Origin: Molanna angustata
Lineage: Eukaryota > Arthropoda > Insecta > Trichoptera > Molannidae
Reading direction: 5' to 3'
DNA length: 64,000 nt
NCBI GenBank assembly: GCA_963576475.1
Contig: OY754978.1
Span: 16,216,218-16,280,217 of the forward strand
Each line of letters begins with the position of its first letter. The first letter of the stretch is position 1. Positions 22,750 to 35,694 of this stretch are shown in pieces. A model generated the notes under the pieces. The model had not been told where the DNA came from, did not search any database, and saw nothing but the letters and a program-made list of their open reading frames with translations. Made by a program: the position numbers and the translations under genes.

Positions 22750-23900
22750 CACTGTATTATTCGACAGAGCAATTAAGTGCTAAATATACCGTTGAAACTT
22801 ATTTTATCGTCAAAAAACAGTACTTCTTTTTCGTTTTTGTAGATCAAGAATGAGTGAAGGAATGGTTAAATGAGAAGGGTTTCCAATCAAAATTTAATCA
22901 AGTCGAAATAATTGAAAAACGTGTATAAATTAAACTAGGTATGCCGCAAAAGTCTTTTAGTATGTGAATGTATGGCGTAAGATTACATCCACTAAACTCG
23001 TCAATGCGTGATATAATATGTGTATTAAAACATTCATTTAAAAATTCAGCATCCTGTTGTTTCAATATTTTATACTGTTGAAATAATATTATTTGTAATA
23101 TTGTAAAATAAATTGGACAAGAACAAACCTCTTCAGGGTAGGTTTACAAAAACTCTATGATGGGTACCCACTAAAATGTAAATACAGATATCTCGTTCAA
23201 GGACTCGGTTTGATTCGTTTTTGTACGAAACCAAATTTCGTACTGGGTCCAATCACATTTTTCTCTTCTTTAATTGTTGCATTGGGACAACAGCTATTAT
23301 CGTTCTGGCCCAAAATCTATCCCGAGGGATAGCTCTATGCAGTTCTATTATTTGTAGGGAGGAAATTCAGACCCTTTTTTACCAGGCAAAATTCTTTATC
23401 ATCTCTCTTTTGTCCGTCGTTTGTTGGCGCTGGTTCTCAGGATAAAACGGTATCATAGTGTTGTAAAGGACCGATACTCAGCCCTTTGATGGTCCTTCCT
23501 TTCATATCCTTTCTCGGCTTTAGCCCACAACCCATCTCATTGTTATCCTTTTTCTTCCCTCTAAATTATAAATTTTTATCACGCGTCTGAAGCTCTAGTA
23601 AAGCTGCACTTTGTAAAGCTTACATTTTTTTTTTGGTGACCAATTCTCATCTCTCAGATAACGAAAAGAAAGCATTCATTTCTGAAATTATTATTAACTT
23701 ACCTGCAATTTTCTCTAGTTAACTGTGGGTGAACAAGAAATACACATGAGAGAGAGTATCGGCTTACGAAAGAAAAAGACAAAAAAATATTCTTTCTTGC
23801 CACTAAATATTTTTTTATATTCACTAACCTAATATTCACAATTACACACTTATTTGAATTCTATAATTCTATTATCAAAAGTATATTAAATTTGTTAAAT
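22750..23900. other. Unassigned sequence
   Basis: 23210-23570 is less AT-rich, with a 74-codon plus-strand frame that matches nothing I know. It may be an old retroelement fragment. The rest is AT-rich. Confidence 0.35.
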
Positions 23901-23904
23901 ATTG

Positions 23905-24757
23905 GATTTTATTCCCGTTGGGAATGAAACTAGATTAATAATATAATTAATAAAATCAAGTTTGATTTTACCAATATAGTACCTGAGTTTTATTTTATGG
24001 ATATATTATGTAACTAGATTAATAATATAATTAATAACATCATGTTTCATTTTACCAATATAATATCAGAGTTATATTCTATGGATATATGTATGTAAAC
24101 TAGATAAATAATATAATTAATAACATCAAGTTTGATTTTACCAATATAATACCAGAGTTTTATTCTATGGATATACATATGTATGTAAACTAGATTAATA
24201 ATATAATTAATAACATCAAGTTTCATTTTACCAATATAATACCAGAGTTTTATTCTATGGATATATGTAAACTAGATTAATAATATAATTAATAAAATAA
24301 AGTTTGATTTTACCTATATATACCAGAGTTTTATTCTATGGATATATGTATGTAAACTAGATTAATAATATAATTAATAAAATTAAGTTTGATTTTACCA
24401 ATATAATACCAGAGTTTTATTCTATGAATATATTATCTAAACTAGATTAATAATATAATTAATAAAATCAAGATTGATTTTTCCAATATTATACCAGAGT
24501 TTTATTCTATAGATATATTTAAACTAGATTAATAATATAATTAATAAAATCAAGTTTGATTTTACCAATATAATACCAGAGTTTTATTCTATGGATATAT
24601 TATCTAAACTAGATTAATAATATAATTAATAAAATCAAGTTTGATTTTACCAATATAATACCAGAGTTTCATTTTATGGATATATGTAAACTAGATTAAT
24701 AATATAATTAATAAAATCAAGTTTGATTTTACCAATTTAATATCAGAGTTTTATTCA
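23905..24757 (+). repeat. Tandem array, 82-90-bp unit, 10 copies
   Basis: TAGATTAATAATATAATTAA recurs at about 23931, 24015, 24101, 24191, 24273, 24358, 24443, 24525, 24610 and 24692. Length differences come from variable TATG(TATG)TA at the unit junction. Units are more diverged than those of the 165-bp array, so the array is older. Almost wholly AT. Confidence 0.95.
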
Positions 24758-26160
24758 CAACTTTATCTCAATCGAAATAAAGCGGAAATATATATTTATA
24801 GCAGAATCAGAAAATGAGGTCAAAAAATTAAAAATCGAATCGTCTTGAATAAAAAATCCAATGTCTGCCAAAAGCTACATTATGAAAATATTCAATTGTT
24901 GATCTGTTTAAAAATAGATATGGCAGCAACGATGTAAAAATAATAGATTTAAAAAATTGAGAGGTTTCTCGTATATTTTCGTCTGCGTGGTTGGCTGCAA
25001 TGAGCTCATCTGAAAAAAAAATGGACAATGTATTTACAGGGCGCCTTTGTTGGGGCGGCAGATAGTCTGCCTATCCGCTTTTCGCGCTGCGGATCTGTAT
25101 AACTGGGTCGTGAAATTTAAATAATGGCTCGTTTCATAGTCTCCAGTTATCGTTCCCAGCACGCAGCTCGTTCAAACTAAACGAAGCGAGATCCACTCGT
25201 TCGATACAACAAGCGGTGGGATTGGAGCACATCATACCCGGCGGCAGATAACGCCTGTTGCGAATAAGCGTCCAAGTCTTACTAAATAACCCATTCTTAA
25301 TGTTTGTAGAGAAAATGAGATCTTGTGGCTTGTTTGTTGTGAAAACCAATTTTGGAAATTATTATTGGGCCATTGTTGAAAATTATAAATGCCACAATAG
25401 TATGCACAGTTTTGTAACTAATTTAGGGAATAATAGTATTAACATGACAATTTGATTCTGTTTCCAATTTCAAATACAATTTTCATATTCGTGAAACGAT
25501 TTTTGGATTAACAAAAGAGTGTTTGAGTTTATCCAAGTTTATATATTGCATAAAAAATATTTTATTCCGTAAAATTATCAAATTCTTTTATTTCGGATAA
25601 CATTTAAACTTAGTAAACTAAGCGAAAAATGAACGAAATTAACAACTGTTGAAATTGCCGATTGCAACTCGAGCCCAACGAAAAAAGTGGACTGTATATT
25701 TATTGAGAGTTTTGAAGAAAATATCTTTGTTCTCAAAAATATTGTCACAGGCTATGCATTGAATTGAGTCTTCAATTCGCACATATGTGAATGCCGGTAA
25801 AAGGTAACGAAAATGATATAAGAGATGGGACACACCAATATTTAGTACGCTTCCGTTCACCTTTGCACTGATATTTTTACGTAGTGACAGGACACGAAAC
25901 GAGGCGTTTGTCAACGTTTGAATTGGTATACAATATTTTGCGTAATATCGACACGGGCGACATCCAGAGACGACTGACTGATTGGCCTTCAAGGTAAAAT
26001 GGTAGGGAGGGGTATGGAGAGAAGGGCAGTTCGTACCATTGCGCTGATAAATGATGACTTGCATTTATTATTTTGGCGCGTAAATAAGTACTGAAACAAT
26101 ACCGAACAACAAGTATTTTATTATCTTATTGTTAACTATTTTATTTAGGCATTTGTTTAT
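24758..26160. other. Unassigned sequence with a CpG-rich patch
   Basis: 24838-24900 resembles the end module of family C (AAAAAATCCAATGT). 25035-25265 is GC- and CpG-rich, with the related blocks GGCGGCAGATAGTCTGCC and GGCGGCAGATAACGCC about 170 bp apart. 25639-26064 has a 141-codon minus-strand frame with no recognisable domain. None of these could be assigned to a gene. Confidence 0.35.
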
Positions 26161-26164
26161 AGAA

Positions 26165-26385
26165 AGAATGGGGGATTAAAGAGTGCCAAAGAGGATCCTG
26201 CAGACAAAGCCCCAAAGTACACGAAGCGTTGGCAGACACAAACTCCGATGGCTGGATGGCGTGCAGCTGGATGTGGAGGCTGTTGATGTAAGGGACTGGA
26301 TGGTTGCATGCCAGGATAGAGGGAGATGGCGAGGAATGCAGGAGGAGGCCAAGGTTCGCAACGGGAAGTGGAACCATTGATGGTG
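26165..26385 (+). pseudogene. RTE-like LINE ORF2 C-terminal fragment
   Basis: PKRILQTKPQSTRSVGRHK, then LRWLDGVQLDVEAV, then VRDWMVACQDRGRWRGMQEE: the stereotyped tail 'GR.KLRWLDGV..D...L...W...A.DR..WR....EA' of insect LINE ORF2. It is followed by a TGGTGATGAT microsatellite-like end at 26378. There is no RT core; it is a 5'-truncated insertion. Clade assignment comes from general pattern recognition. Confidence 0.75.
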
Positions 26386-26884
26386 ATGATTTGTTTAAAT
26401 AATTAATTTTCATATTGTTTAGTGTTTTCCAGAACTAAGAATCTACGAGTTGATTGAAACTTAATTTGATTTCATATGGAAATCATATAATCATATAAGC
26501 TTATTACTTTTTTTTTCAAAGATAGTTCATGTTATTATATATCTACCCATGATTCATTCTGTCAAACCTTTAAAAATTCTCACACTTCATTCTTGACTAT
26601 TATAAAAGTGAAGAATACGTAAGATTATAATTACAGAAGATGTTATTATCTTTCTTAAGATACTAGTACCTATTTACCCAGTGCTGCTCGGGAAGGTTAA
26701 TCTGAAGTAATAAACTAACTAATTAATCTACATTAATTCATAAATAAAATAAAAGTTAAAAAAATGGAACCTTCCTTTGTTCTCACCTGTGACATGAACA
26801 CGAAAAAAGATACAACATAGCTACATACCTACATATTATGTTACACAGTAAAATATTTCTATGATTTGATCGTAACCATGGAAA

Positions 26885-26995
26885 AAATATTCCTCTTTTA
26901 CGTACAACTGCCTCACAACATTATGTATAAGTATAAAGGTACTAAGAGGTTTAATAAACTCCCTTTGAGTCTAACTTGAAAAAAAGAAATCTCAT
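26885..26995 (+). pseudogene. CR1/Jockey-like LINE C-terminal scrap
   Basis: CTCTTTTACGTACAACTGCC encodes LLRTTASQH, the same peptide as in the longer LINE at 55.6 kb. The following AAAGGTACTAAGAGG and ACTCCCTTTGAGTCTAACTT correspond to 55805-55850, where that LINE resumes after a nested insertion. It preserves the uninterrupted pre-insertion arrangement. Confidence 0.75.
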
Positions 26996-26999
26996 TTTA

Positions 27000-27660
27000 A
27001 TTGAGATGCTGGACAAAAAAATAAATACCCACATACATTCTTATAAATATATTACTCACTAAAATATTATTGTGGAGATTACTATATTGGTATCGCAAAG
27101 TCAATTTCTGAGGTATTGTAAGTGTGTAGGTACATGGTGAAAGATTAAAATTTTATTCCAAGTTAAGGTCAATGGTTTTTACCGAAATGTGAGGCAAAAT
27201 AAATAATAATAATTTGGTAAAATGATAAGGCCAGATTAACATTAAGTATGTAAAAATGTGGGCGTGTGATGTGAAAGACTCAAAGAATGTAATTACTTTG
27301 TGGTCACGGTGAAATTCTGCGCTGATGAATAAACAAGTAACTTTGGGAGTTTCATTTTTTATGCCATTAAAATTCCGCTCCGAAAACTTTTTATTCCAAC
27401 CCCATCAAATACAAATTTAATTTACTAGACCGTTTATTTCCTTTTCGGCATTGTCCGTTTAGGTAAATGTTAAATATATTTTTTTTATCTCGGCACTCGC
27501 AAAAAAATCATACATATCTTAATTTATTTTTAAAAGGGCACCGTTCAATATGTAAATAAATAAAATTGAAGAGTTCGACAAATAAGAGAATGCGGGTGAC
27601 AGTTATAATATATAACATTGAAGCAAACGTATAGATGCAAAATTCAGGGGAAAAGTGACA
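27000..27660. other. Spacer, nothing recognised
   Basis: AT-rich flank up to the target-site duplication of the next LINE. Confidence 0.5.
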
Positions 27661-27664
27661 CGCT

Positions 27665-28570
27665 ATACGCTTCACAACAAACCAACGGCTTGAGACAGGG
27701 GACGCACTGGCATGCCTTCTGTTCAATATAGCACTAGAAAAGGTAAAAAGAGACTCAAATATAGACACTACAGGCACTATATTCTTCAGGTATGTCCAGC
27801 TAGATATCGACATCATCGGAAGAATACTCCAGGCCATCCGCGAGGCATTCTTAGTATTGGAGGAAAGAGCAAGGATGATGGGGCTTAGCATAAATGAAGA
27901 TAAAACTAAACTAATGATCGCTTCTAAAGCTCATAACTCAGCTTCTCAGACATTCACAGTCGGAGACTACAATTTTAAAGTGATAAAAGAGTTCACAAAC
28001 CTCGGCTCCACAGTGACCAGCGACAATGATACACGAGAAGAAGTTGTAAGAAGAATCACGGCTGATAATAGATGCTTCTACGCCCTACAAAAGCAGCTAA
28101 GGTCATAACTGGTTATGAGAAATACAAAGATCCTTCTGTATAAAACACTCATCAAGCCGGTCCTCACGTATGCTTCCGAAACCTGGGTGATGACTAAACA
28201 AACTGAAGGATCCATAGCGGCTTTTGAGAGAAGGATCCTTAATAAAAGAGATAAGAGATGGTTGGCGTTGTCGATACAACAGGGAGCTAGCTATACGAGA
28301 CCTATGAAGAGCCCGAAGTGATCAGTTATCATGATAGGGCGCTTAAGATGGGCTGGTCAATTAATGCAAATAGACGACGACAACCCCACAAAACGCCTCA
28401 CACTTTCTGTGCCGCAAGGTCGCAACAGTATCGATGCCGATGCTTCCACAATAGATATAAGAAACTGGAGAATGAAGGCAACGGATAGATGGGAATGGAG
28501 GATACTCCTGGATTCAGCCAAGGCCCACCCAGGGCTGTCGAGCTTATGATGATGATGATACGCTTCACAA
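27665..28570 (+). mobile_element. 5'-truncated RTE-like LINE with 13-bp TSD
   Basis: ATACGCTTCACAA at 27665-27677 is repeated exactly at 28558-28570 and bounds the insertion. Inside, several frames give RT pieces: GLRQG (a base is lost after it), ACLLFNIALEKV, QLDIDIIGR, MMGLSINEDKTKLMIASK, FTNLGSTVTSDND, KTLIKPVLTYASETW and RLRWAGQLMQIDDD. The C-terminal tail ends WEWRILLDSAKAHPG, then TGATGATGATGA. The catalytic YADD expected between QLL and IDIIG is deleted, and stops lie at 28106, 28319 and elsewhere. The element is dead, but the perfect TSD gives exact ends. Confidence 0.9.
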
Positions 28571-31500
28571 ACTCAACTGAATTATTTATTGGTTAATACA
28601 AATTGAGTATGTTATGTATTTCCTACAATTTGTTTAATGCACAAGTAGTGATGATACTCACATTCTTTCGCTTGGCGAGCCCTACATTTTAAAATAATGC
28701 TGTCCTAATTTTCTCCGTCCAAAAAGATTTTAGATGTTTTCGTTGTTTAGAATTGTGAACCGAGTCTCCGATGTGAGGCATATTCATATTTTAAGAAATA
28801 TCTATTGGTTCCAAAAAAACACGGCAAAATGACCCCTTTTGTAACGTTTTTTATATCGTTTATTGATCATCATTTACGATATAATTTTTTTACATATAAT
28901 ATAATGTATGTTGGTATGTATATCCATCTCACTAGGTTAAGCCGGTACCGAGGTGGAATATTTCACAATCACATCTTCATACAATATTTTCTTCGTATTT
29001 CATACAATTTTCGTGACAATGCGTATTCTATATACCAACATGATAGATATGTATATAAAACTAAACAAAACAAATATTTTAAATAATATCATCGTTTTGC
29101 ACACACGCGCTATTAATATTCTGTTTATATTAGGTATATTCTGATAACGCGAGTGATAAAAATCTTGATACAATATGCTCTATTTTATCTTTTTAACTAC
29201 TTTGTATTAAGGGTATTAAATTCTACTACTTATTGTTGATAATCCATAGCACCTACTACCTATTCATTTATGTTGTTATCAAAAAACCTTTATCATCCAC
29301 GCTTAAACCTCTTATTTCTCATAATATTTTAAGTGTCTGCTTGGTAATTATTGAGATTTTAGCTTAATATTTTGTATCTCATTTCTATTTTAACAAAATT
29401 AAATTAAAAAGGATAACACAAAGATATTACTTCGCGTAGAAGCTAACGCTTTCCTCATTAATTTTAATGTTTTATTATAACACGTTGTACGACTTATTTT
29501 AATATCCACTTTAAGACAATTTAAATAGGTACAAAATAAGTCAACATAAGGCATCTGTTGCTAAGACTATTAAGGTCGGAAGCATTAAAGAAAATACTTG
29601 CGGTAAGGTAAAATATTTTAAAGTTAAAATACTCAACTAAACACAAGGTGATACATTTTTACGGTACAATTATGTTTTATTTGAATATGCCGTGCCGTTG
29701 CGTTGGCGAAAAAAAAACGTTATTCTTATATCCCCGAAACTAAATTTAAAATGTCATTTCTATAAAAGTATGTAGCCAGATTTTTTACGAGTCGTATGAA
29801 TAAATAAAAACATACTTGAAAATCGTATTGGTCGTAATGTACATTTCATTTATAGAGAAGTTGAACAAAATGTAAACATCATTTATTTTCTTTTCACAGT
29901 TTACTTTAATTGTTCTCTTTATCCAAGTTAGTCAAGTCGCTTCCATTTCTGTGACAAGTTGATTGATCATAGGTGCCAGAGAGATTAATTTAATGTGTTT
30001 ATCTGTACCTTCATATACATACCTTTAATTCTATCTTAATTTTTATATGTGATCAAAACGCTTAGTTGTTGTTATATCTAATTTTATTGATATCTCGAAC
30101 ATATTCCTATCAATTATCAAATTCAAATGATTTTATATTATAGGTAACTTAGTGCTATATAAGAGTAACACAATTGTATCCGTCAGTGCAAAATATTGTA
30201 CAAAATTCAGTATAATAATATGTATTTGACCTGATCATCAAAATAAGATCAAGGTATGATACGAATTTAGCAGCAATAATTGACTGGTAGTTCTGTTAAA
30301 TCTATTTATTTAAATATATATGTACCTACAAACAAATCTACATAAGCGAATCTATCTCTTCTAACTAAAATTCTATATTCAAAGATTCATCTGTCGAATC
30401 TGGCGTCCCAAAATATAATTATTTTATAGAATTTAACCTTTTTTTTACTTATTTTATTTTATATTTGGTAAGGCATCGGTATAAAAGCGAATTCTGAGCA
30501 GCTTTAGTGTTTTTTTAAAGAACGTTGTCTACAAAGAACGTTGAGGTGTGCCTTGTTCGTCAGTTTGGTATGTTGGAATTAATAATTATCAGAAAGTCTG
30601 TAAAGCTAATATTGGAGTTTATCATGTCAATAAGGTCCATTATGTAAATCTGAGGTATTTCTTATTGTTTGTAATGATTGCAATTGATGTTTGTAGTTAT
30701 TACCAAATTTGTACTTCATGTGTCTCAAAAATATGTGTTGAATTCGTTCTATAATAATATAAATATTATATTGTGGATTCCAGATGACTGACTGACATGC
30801 TTCAATCTACTTCTTACCATTGTGTTATAGTAAGCTTAATGTTTTCACTTGGTTTGCGTACTGTTATCAGGAATGCCAACATTTTATAAGCTTTCAGGGT
30901 AATTGTGTCAATGTGATTGTCAAATAAGAGTTTACTGTCCAGTTCAATTTTCAATCCATTAATTGGTTTATGGTACATACAAAGTTCAAAACATTATTTT
31001 GGATGTGTATAGGCTGAACGAAAAAATAAAACGGGAAGTTCTGTTAAAAAAATAAACGATTCTTTTAAATTCTATGGAATTGTACCGACAGAGGGGAGAT
31101 AATCTTGTCTTCCTTCAATTGGGCAAGTAATTGCTACAATGTCAAGTATTAATTGAACACGTGTTTAGTTAAATATTATTTATTAAACACGTAGGTACCC
31201 AATGGAGACTGATGATATTAATTTATCGTCTCACAGATCCAGACTGTTAACACAATTGAAAACTTTGTTTCAAACAGGAATCGGATTAGGAGGATATCTA
31301 ACCGACTGAGTCACGAAGTCCGACATTTTTATTATTTGTTTACATTTAGTTAAGTTTTTCGTTGAACGGAGTAGGAAGGTACCTACCTACAGTAAATACA
31401 CGTGGTACAAAATGATGAGGTTGAATGTACAATATGTACATTATAGGGTGAATTATATGTATATGTACATATTATATGGGTGGTACAACAGCCCTTCAAA

Positions 31501-31650
31501 GTTAAGAAAATCATAATGTGTAGCGTCTAAGTGGAAGAGGGAGTTGCGGCCTTCATAACTCAGAAAAGTTGAGAAATTTATTTTGCGAGTCCACAAGGTT
31601 TTTGCAAAATTGTGTAACTTTAGGGTGACAACGTTATGTTGTATTCCAAA
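28571..31650. other. Long AT-rich spacer
   Basis: 28924-28956 carries a hairpin (CCATCTCACTAGG ... GTACCGAGGTGG) like that of the 165-bp array. Otherwise there are only short random frames; GTAGGTACCTAC-type motifs occur near 31378-31392. No gene recognised. Confidence 0.4.
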
Positions 31651-31732
31651 GTTAGTTTCGGTGACTCCTTTGAACCAGCGACCTCGGCGTCTTATTGTTG
31701 TATTTCATCTCTGGTGAGCATCTGTGTTTTAT

Positions 31733-32277
31733 ATTCAAATATGTATTTTGTAACGTCTCGTGTGCTATAGTTTTATTCAAATATGTATTTTGTAACGTCT
31801 CGTGTGCTATAGTTTTATTCAAATATGTATTTTGTAACGTCTCGTGTGCTATAGTTTTATTCAAATATGTATTTTGTAACGTCTCGTGTGCTATAGTTTT
31901 ATTCAAATATGTATTTTGTAACGTCTCGTGTGCTATAGTTTTATTCAAATATGTATTTTGTAACGTCTCGTGTACTATAGTTTTATTCAAGTATGTATTT
32001 TGTAACGTCTCGTGTGCTATAGTTTTATTCAAATATGTATTTTGTAACGTCTCGTGTACTATAGTTTTATTCAAGTATGTATTTTGTAACGTCTCGTGTG
32101 CTATAGTTTTATTCAAATATGTATTTTGTAACGTCTCGTGTGCTATAGTTTTATTCAAATATGTATTTTGTAACGTCTCGTGTACTATAGTTTTATTCAA
32201 GTATGTATTTTGTAACGTCTCGTGTGCTATAGTTTTATTCAAATATGTATTTTGTAACGTCTCGTGTGGTATAGTTT
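31733..32277. repeat. 42-bp minisatellite, 13 units, open on both strands
   Basis: The unit is ATTCAAATATGTATTTTGTA plus ACGTCTCGTGTGCTATAGTT plus TT. It translates to FKYVFCNVSCAIVL on plus and NKTIAHETLQNTYL on minus, each frame open through the array. Two variants, G-to-A (GTGCTATAG to GTACTATAG) and A-to-G (CAAATATG to CAAGTATG), always occur together across a unit boundary, three times. Blocks were therefore copied together. No signal peptide or flanking exon, so a coding role is unlikely. Confidence 0.97.
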
Positions 32278-32279
32278 AA

Positions 32280-33995
32280 CTCAATATTAACGTACAAGTG
32301 GCGTTTTCAATTCTTCTCTTTAGGATTTTGTTGTAATTTGGGAACAAAACTACACCAGATTCACGATGTTTTAGACTTGTGGATGCTGTTAGTGTTGTCA
32401 ATCGATGATAATTAGAAAATAAAAATTGGATTAAAATGTAGGTCAGAACTGGTCAGAACAGACTCGTTCAGTGAGGCAGTACAATTTTTAAATAAGAACA
32501 CAATTGTACATAGTATGTTTCGTTTCGTTTCATTTAATTATAATTAATTACTATTACTAGAAAGTTTTTTTTGTAATAAATATTCCCTTCTTCAATATTT
32601 GCCTATTTTTCAGTATTTGCATCAGTATTTTAATATTTGGTTTTAATATGAATTTTTATCATATTATTTTTGAATAATGGATGTTGTTACTGAGTAAAAT
32701 GTCACCACGACTTTTTTATGTGAAAAGTTTTCTGAACGAAGAAAAAATAAAAAGTTATGTTTGGTACCTAAGTGAAAGACATTTCAGTAAATGAATATTT
32801 AGAAACTAATGAGTAAAATGTTTCATAAAAATCTCTTCTGTTCCTCAAAAGAATCGTTTATTCTTTTCTTATTCGTTCATTGAAAGATTTTTTACCTTAA
32901 TAGCATTTTGCAAAGGGACCAATATTATAGTAGGTACCCACATGGATGGTGCAGGGAGCGAAATATTTTCATACTAATTAAAAAATCTTGAGATAGGAAC
33001 AATGAATAAATAATTGTTTTTCTTCTTGTATTAAATAATGGTCACATTAAGGTACGCTCACCTCGATAAGGGTGACTCCACGTGTTTGTTTGCGGTTTTA
33101 GCGAATTTTAACCTAACTTTTTTTAAGTCGTGTTTTTATCGTGGCTAATAATTATTTCCTCTTTCGACGAAACGAGCTGTCCCAAAAGAACATTGGACTC
33201 AGAAACTTTTATGTCATTTGTCAAAAATCACCTTAAAGACAATGAAAACTAATTAATTAGACTCTGAGAAAGCAGTTTGGCTTCGTAAATTATTTTCAAA
33301 TTTGTCATAAAAAAAGGTATGAATAATATTATTTTCAAAATGGAATATATCTCTTCGTCCCTAAAAAAATGTTCCATTCTCCAAACTTCACCAATATCGT
33401 TTTCCTATCAAGCAAACTATACCAGGCCTCTCCCTTTTTTAACTCCCTCCAGCATCCAACCTTTAGGCCCTTATACACCTTGGGCATACGAATGTACACA
33501 AATATGCACACTAAATTACCTTCTGTACTATATGAATATTAATGGTAGGTACCTGAAACATAATTAATGAAGTGGTGCCTACAAAAGTATATTTTTGCTC
33601 CTATTTAAGTGGATAATCTCGTAATACAGGTATTCGGTTGTTTTTGGAAAAAGCAGGGAGATATGAAAAATATATTATATTATGTTATTGAAAAAAAAAT
33701 AATAAAAAATTGAAAATTTTCTTTTTATTAGTAAAAAGATACAAAATTACACATTCTTATGTATAAAACACGGACAAATATTGCATATCACCGAGTTTTT
33801 TTTTAATTACAAGAATAGTACCTAATCAAAATATGAGAATAATATACATATAATTCAGCTGGTAGAATTTCATATTCTATTTTGATTGAATTAAAAATCT
33901 AATTCATAAGCCTTGTGTACATTTTAGTTACTTACAAAAAAATTAAAAATATCTATACTTTAACTAATTTAAAAAAAATCAACTAATTTTATAAC
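32280..33995. other. Spacer, nothing recognised
   Basis: AT-rich with no repeat family seen elsewhere in the window and no convincing frame. Confidence 0.5.
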
Positions 33996-33999
33996 CATC

Positions 34000-34185
34000 G
34001 CGGAGGTAATGGTGTAGGGTAGCAACCATAGAGGTCGACCAAGAAACAGCAACATGGACAAGGTGATCGACGACATGTGCTGTAATAGCTACGTGGAGAT
34101 GAAGTGGCTGACATAGGACAGGGCGGAGAGGAATAGAAGAGAGGCAGCCATAGCTGTAACAGACCAATCCTAATAGGATTGCAAC
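34000..34185 (+). pseudogene. LINE ORF2 C-terminal fragment
   Basis: RGRPRNSNMDKVIDDMC, then VEMKWLT, a stop, then DRAERNRREAAIAV. This is the usual LINE tail 'GRP...W.D.V..DM......A.DRA.WR...A', with one stop and changed residues. It is a short 5'-truncated relic. Confidence 0.6.
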
Positions 34186-34189
34186 TAAT

Positions 34190-34940
34190 AAGAAGAATTT
34201 TATAAGAAAAGTATTACAAATTAGAATTTCAAAAAACTAACACAATAGTATCAAGCAGGGGCGTGCCTAGATCCTTCGGACTAGGTAAACCCTGAAAGAA
34301 ATTGGGAAATGCCAAAAATTTTATGTTTTTTAGAATCGTTGTTCATTTGAGTGGCCATGAATATATTTTAAAATCACATGCCTAAATAATATTTACATAT
34401 ATTTGTGGCCTACATAACGTTCAAATTTTAATCTTATAAACTTATATTATAACGTAGTATGGTTTCAATAAAACAGACAAAAAATATTAGGTCTTGAATT
34501 TCTTAATATTCATAGGCAAGCCAAGATTTTCGGCTTCTATAAGCAGTTCCGCTACTGGTATCAAGATGCAAAAATAAACTGATTTTCATTTCATAGGCGT
34601 ATCTTTTGAGGGTAGGTACTGCGGAAAAGATTTTCAGAATTTACTCTTTATCCTACTACCTATATAATAATTACGTTATTTTATTATATCTGCACAGTCT
34701 GTCATATTATTTGAAAATAAGCCCAGTGAGAGAACAATCAGCTCTGAAACCAGTAGCAAGATAAACTGAAATACGTGGTGTATACAAAGGTAAAGAAAAA
34801 AAAAAGATTTTATCTTTTCTAGTTTGTTGGCGGTCAATTATTGTGAAACTCCACGATGCTACAAATATATTTTATTTATTCATTTATTTATTTATTAAGA
34901 CAAAAAAAACAATTACTCATACACATTTTTGTTTTATAAA
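34190..34940. other. Spacer, nothing recognised
   Basis: AT-rich flank of the composite repeat block, with a short (ATTT)n run near 34870-34895. Confidence 0.5.
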
Positions 34941-34942
34941 TA

Positions 34943-35694
34943 ACTAGTAAACCCCCGGCAAACATCGTATTGCCTGTATAATTAAAAATTGTCCTTCATT
35001 ACCACCCGTCCCTTCAGACGCTTCAGTACTTCCTATCCCTTCAGGCCCTTAGGTATCCCCCGTCAGGCCTTTCAGTACCTCCTTCAGTACCTCCCGTCCC
35101 TTCAGACCCTTCAGTACCACCCGTCCCTTCAGGCTCTTCAGTACCTCCCGTCTCTTTAGTACCTCCTGCGAAAAGATGGAAGGACAGTTGGAGCTTTTTC
35201 TCCCAGAGTATTGGGTCATTTTACCTTCATATGGAAAATGACCTAATACCCAATGGAGATGAAGAAGAAGAAAAATTTTTAATGCAGAAACCATCGCGGG
35301 CATACGCTAGACAATTCACCAAAGTTTCATTGCAATCGGATGAACGGTTCCCAGGATAGTACACCTTCATAGGTAAAATGACCTTATACCCGATGAAGAA
35401 GAAGAAGAAGAAAAAAAATTTAATCCAGAAACCATCCCGGGCATACGTTCGACAATTCCCCAAAGTTTCATTGCAATCGGATGAACGGTTCTCAGGATAG
35501 TCCACCTTCATAGGTAAAATGACCTAATACTCGATGAAGAAGAAGAAGAAAATTTTTTGATCCAGAAACCATCCCTGGTATACTCTCGACAGTTCACCAA
35601 AGTTTCATCGCAATCGGAAGAACGGTTTAGGAGCGCATTCAACACATACATACATACATACATACATAGATACAAACATTCAAATTTATATGTA
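34943..35694 (+). repeat. Composite repeat unit 1 (752 bp)
   Basis: Head: ACTAGTAAACCCCCGGCAAA and CGTATTGCCTGTATAATT. Then a short, degenerate CCCGTCCCTTCAG minisatellite (to about 35165). Then about three 140-bp modules (AACGGTTC near 35343, 35483 and 35620) with GAAGAAGAAG and CAAAGTTTCATTGCAATCGG. Tail: GGTTTAGGAGCGCATTCAAC, (ACAT)n, CATTCAAATTTATA. The tail resembles the widespread RTE/Helitron-type 'ATCGG..GA.CGGTTTAGGAG' end. Class unresolved. Confidence 0.9.

Noticed and set aside
25639..26064. 141-codon minus-strand frame as a host gene
   Set aside because: No domain, signal or splice context; length is possible by chance in a less AT-rich patch. Kept only as a note.
31652..32279. 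42-bp array as a CRISPR array or repeat protein
   Set aside because: Units abut with no spacers, the genome is eukaryotic, and both strands are equally open.
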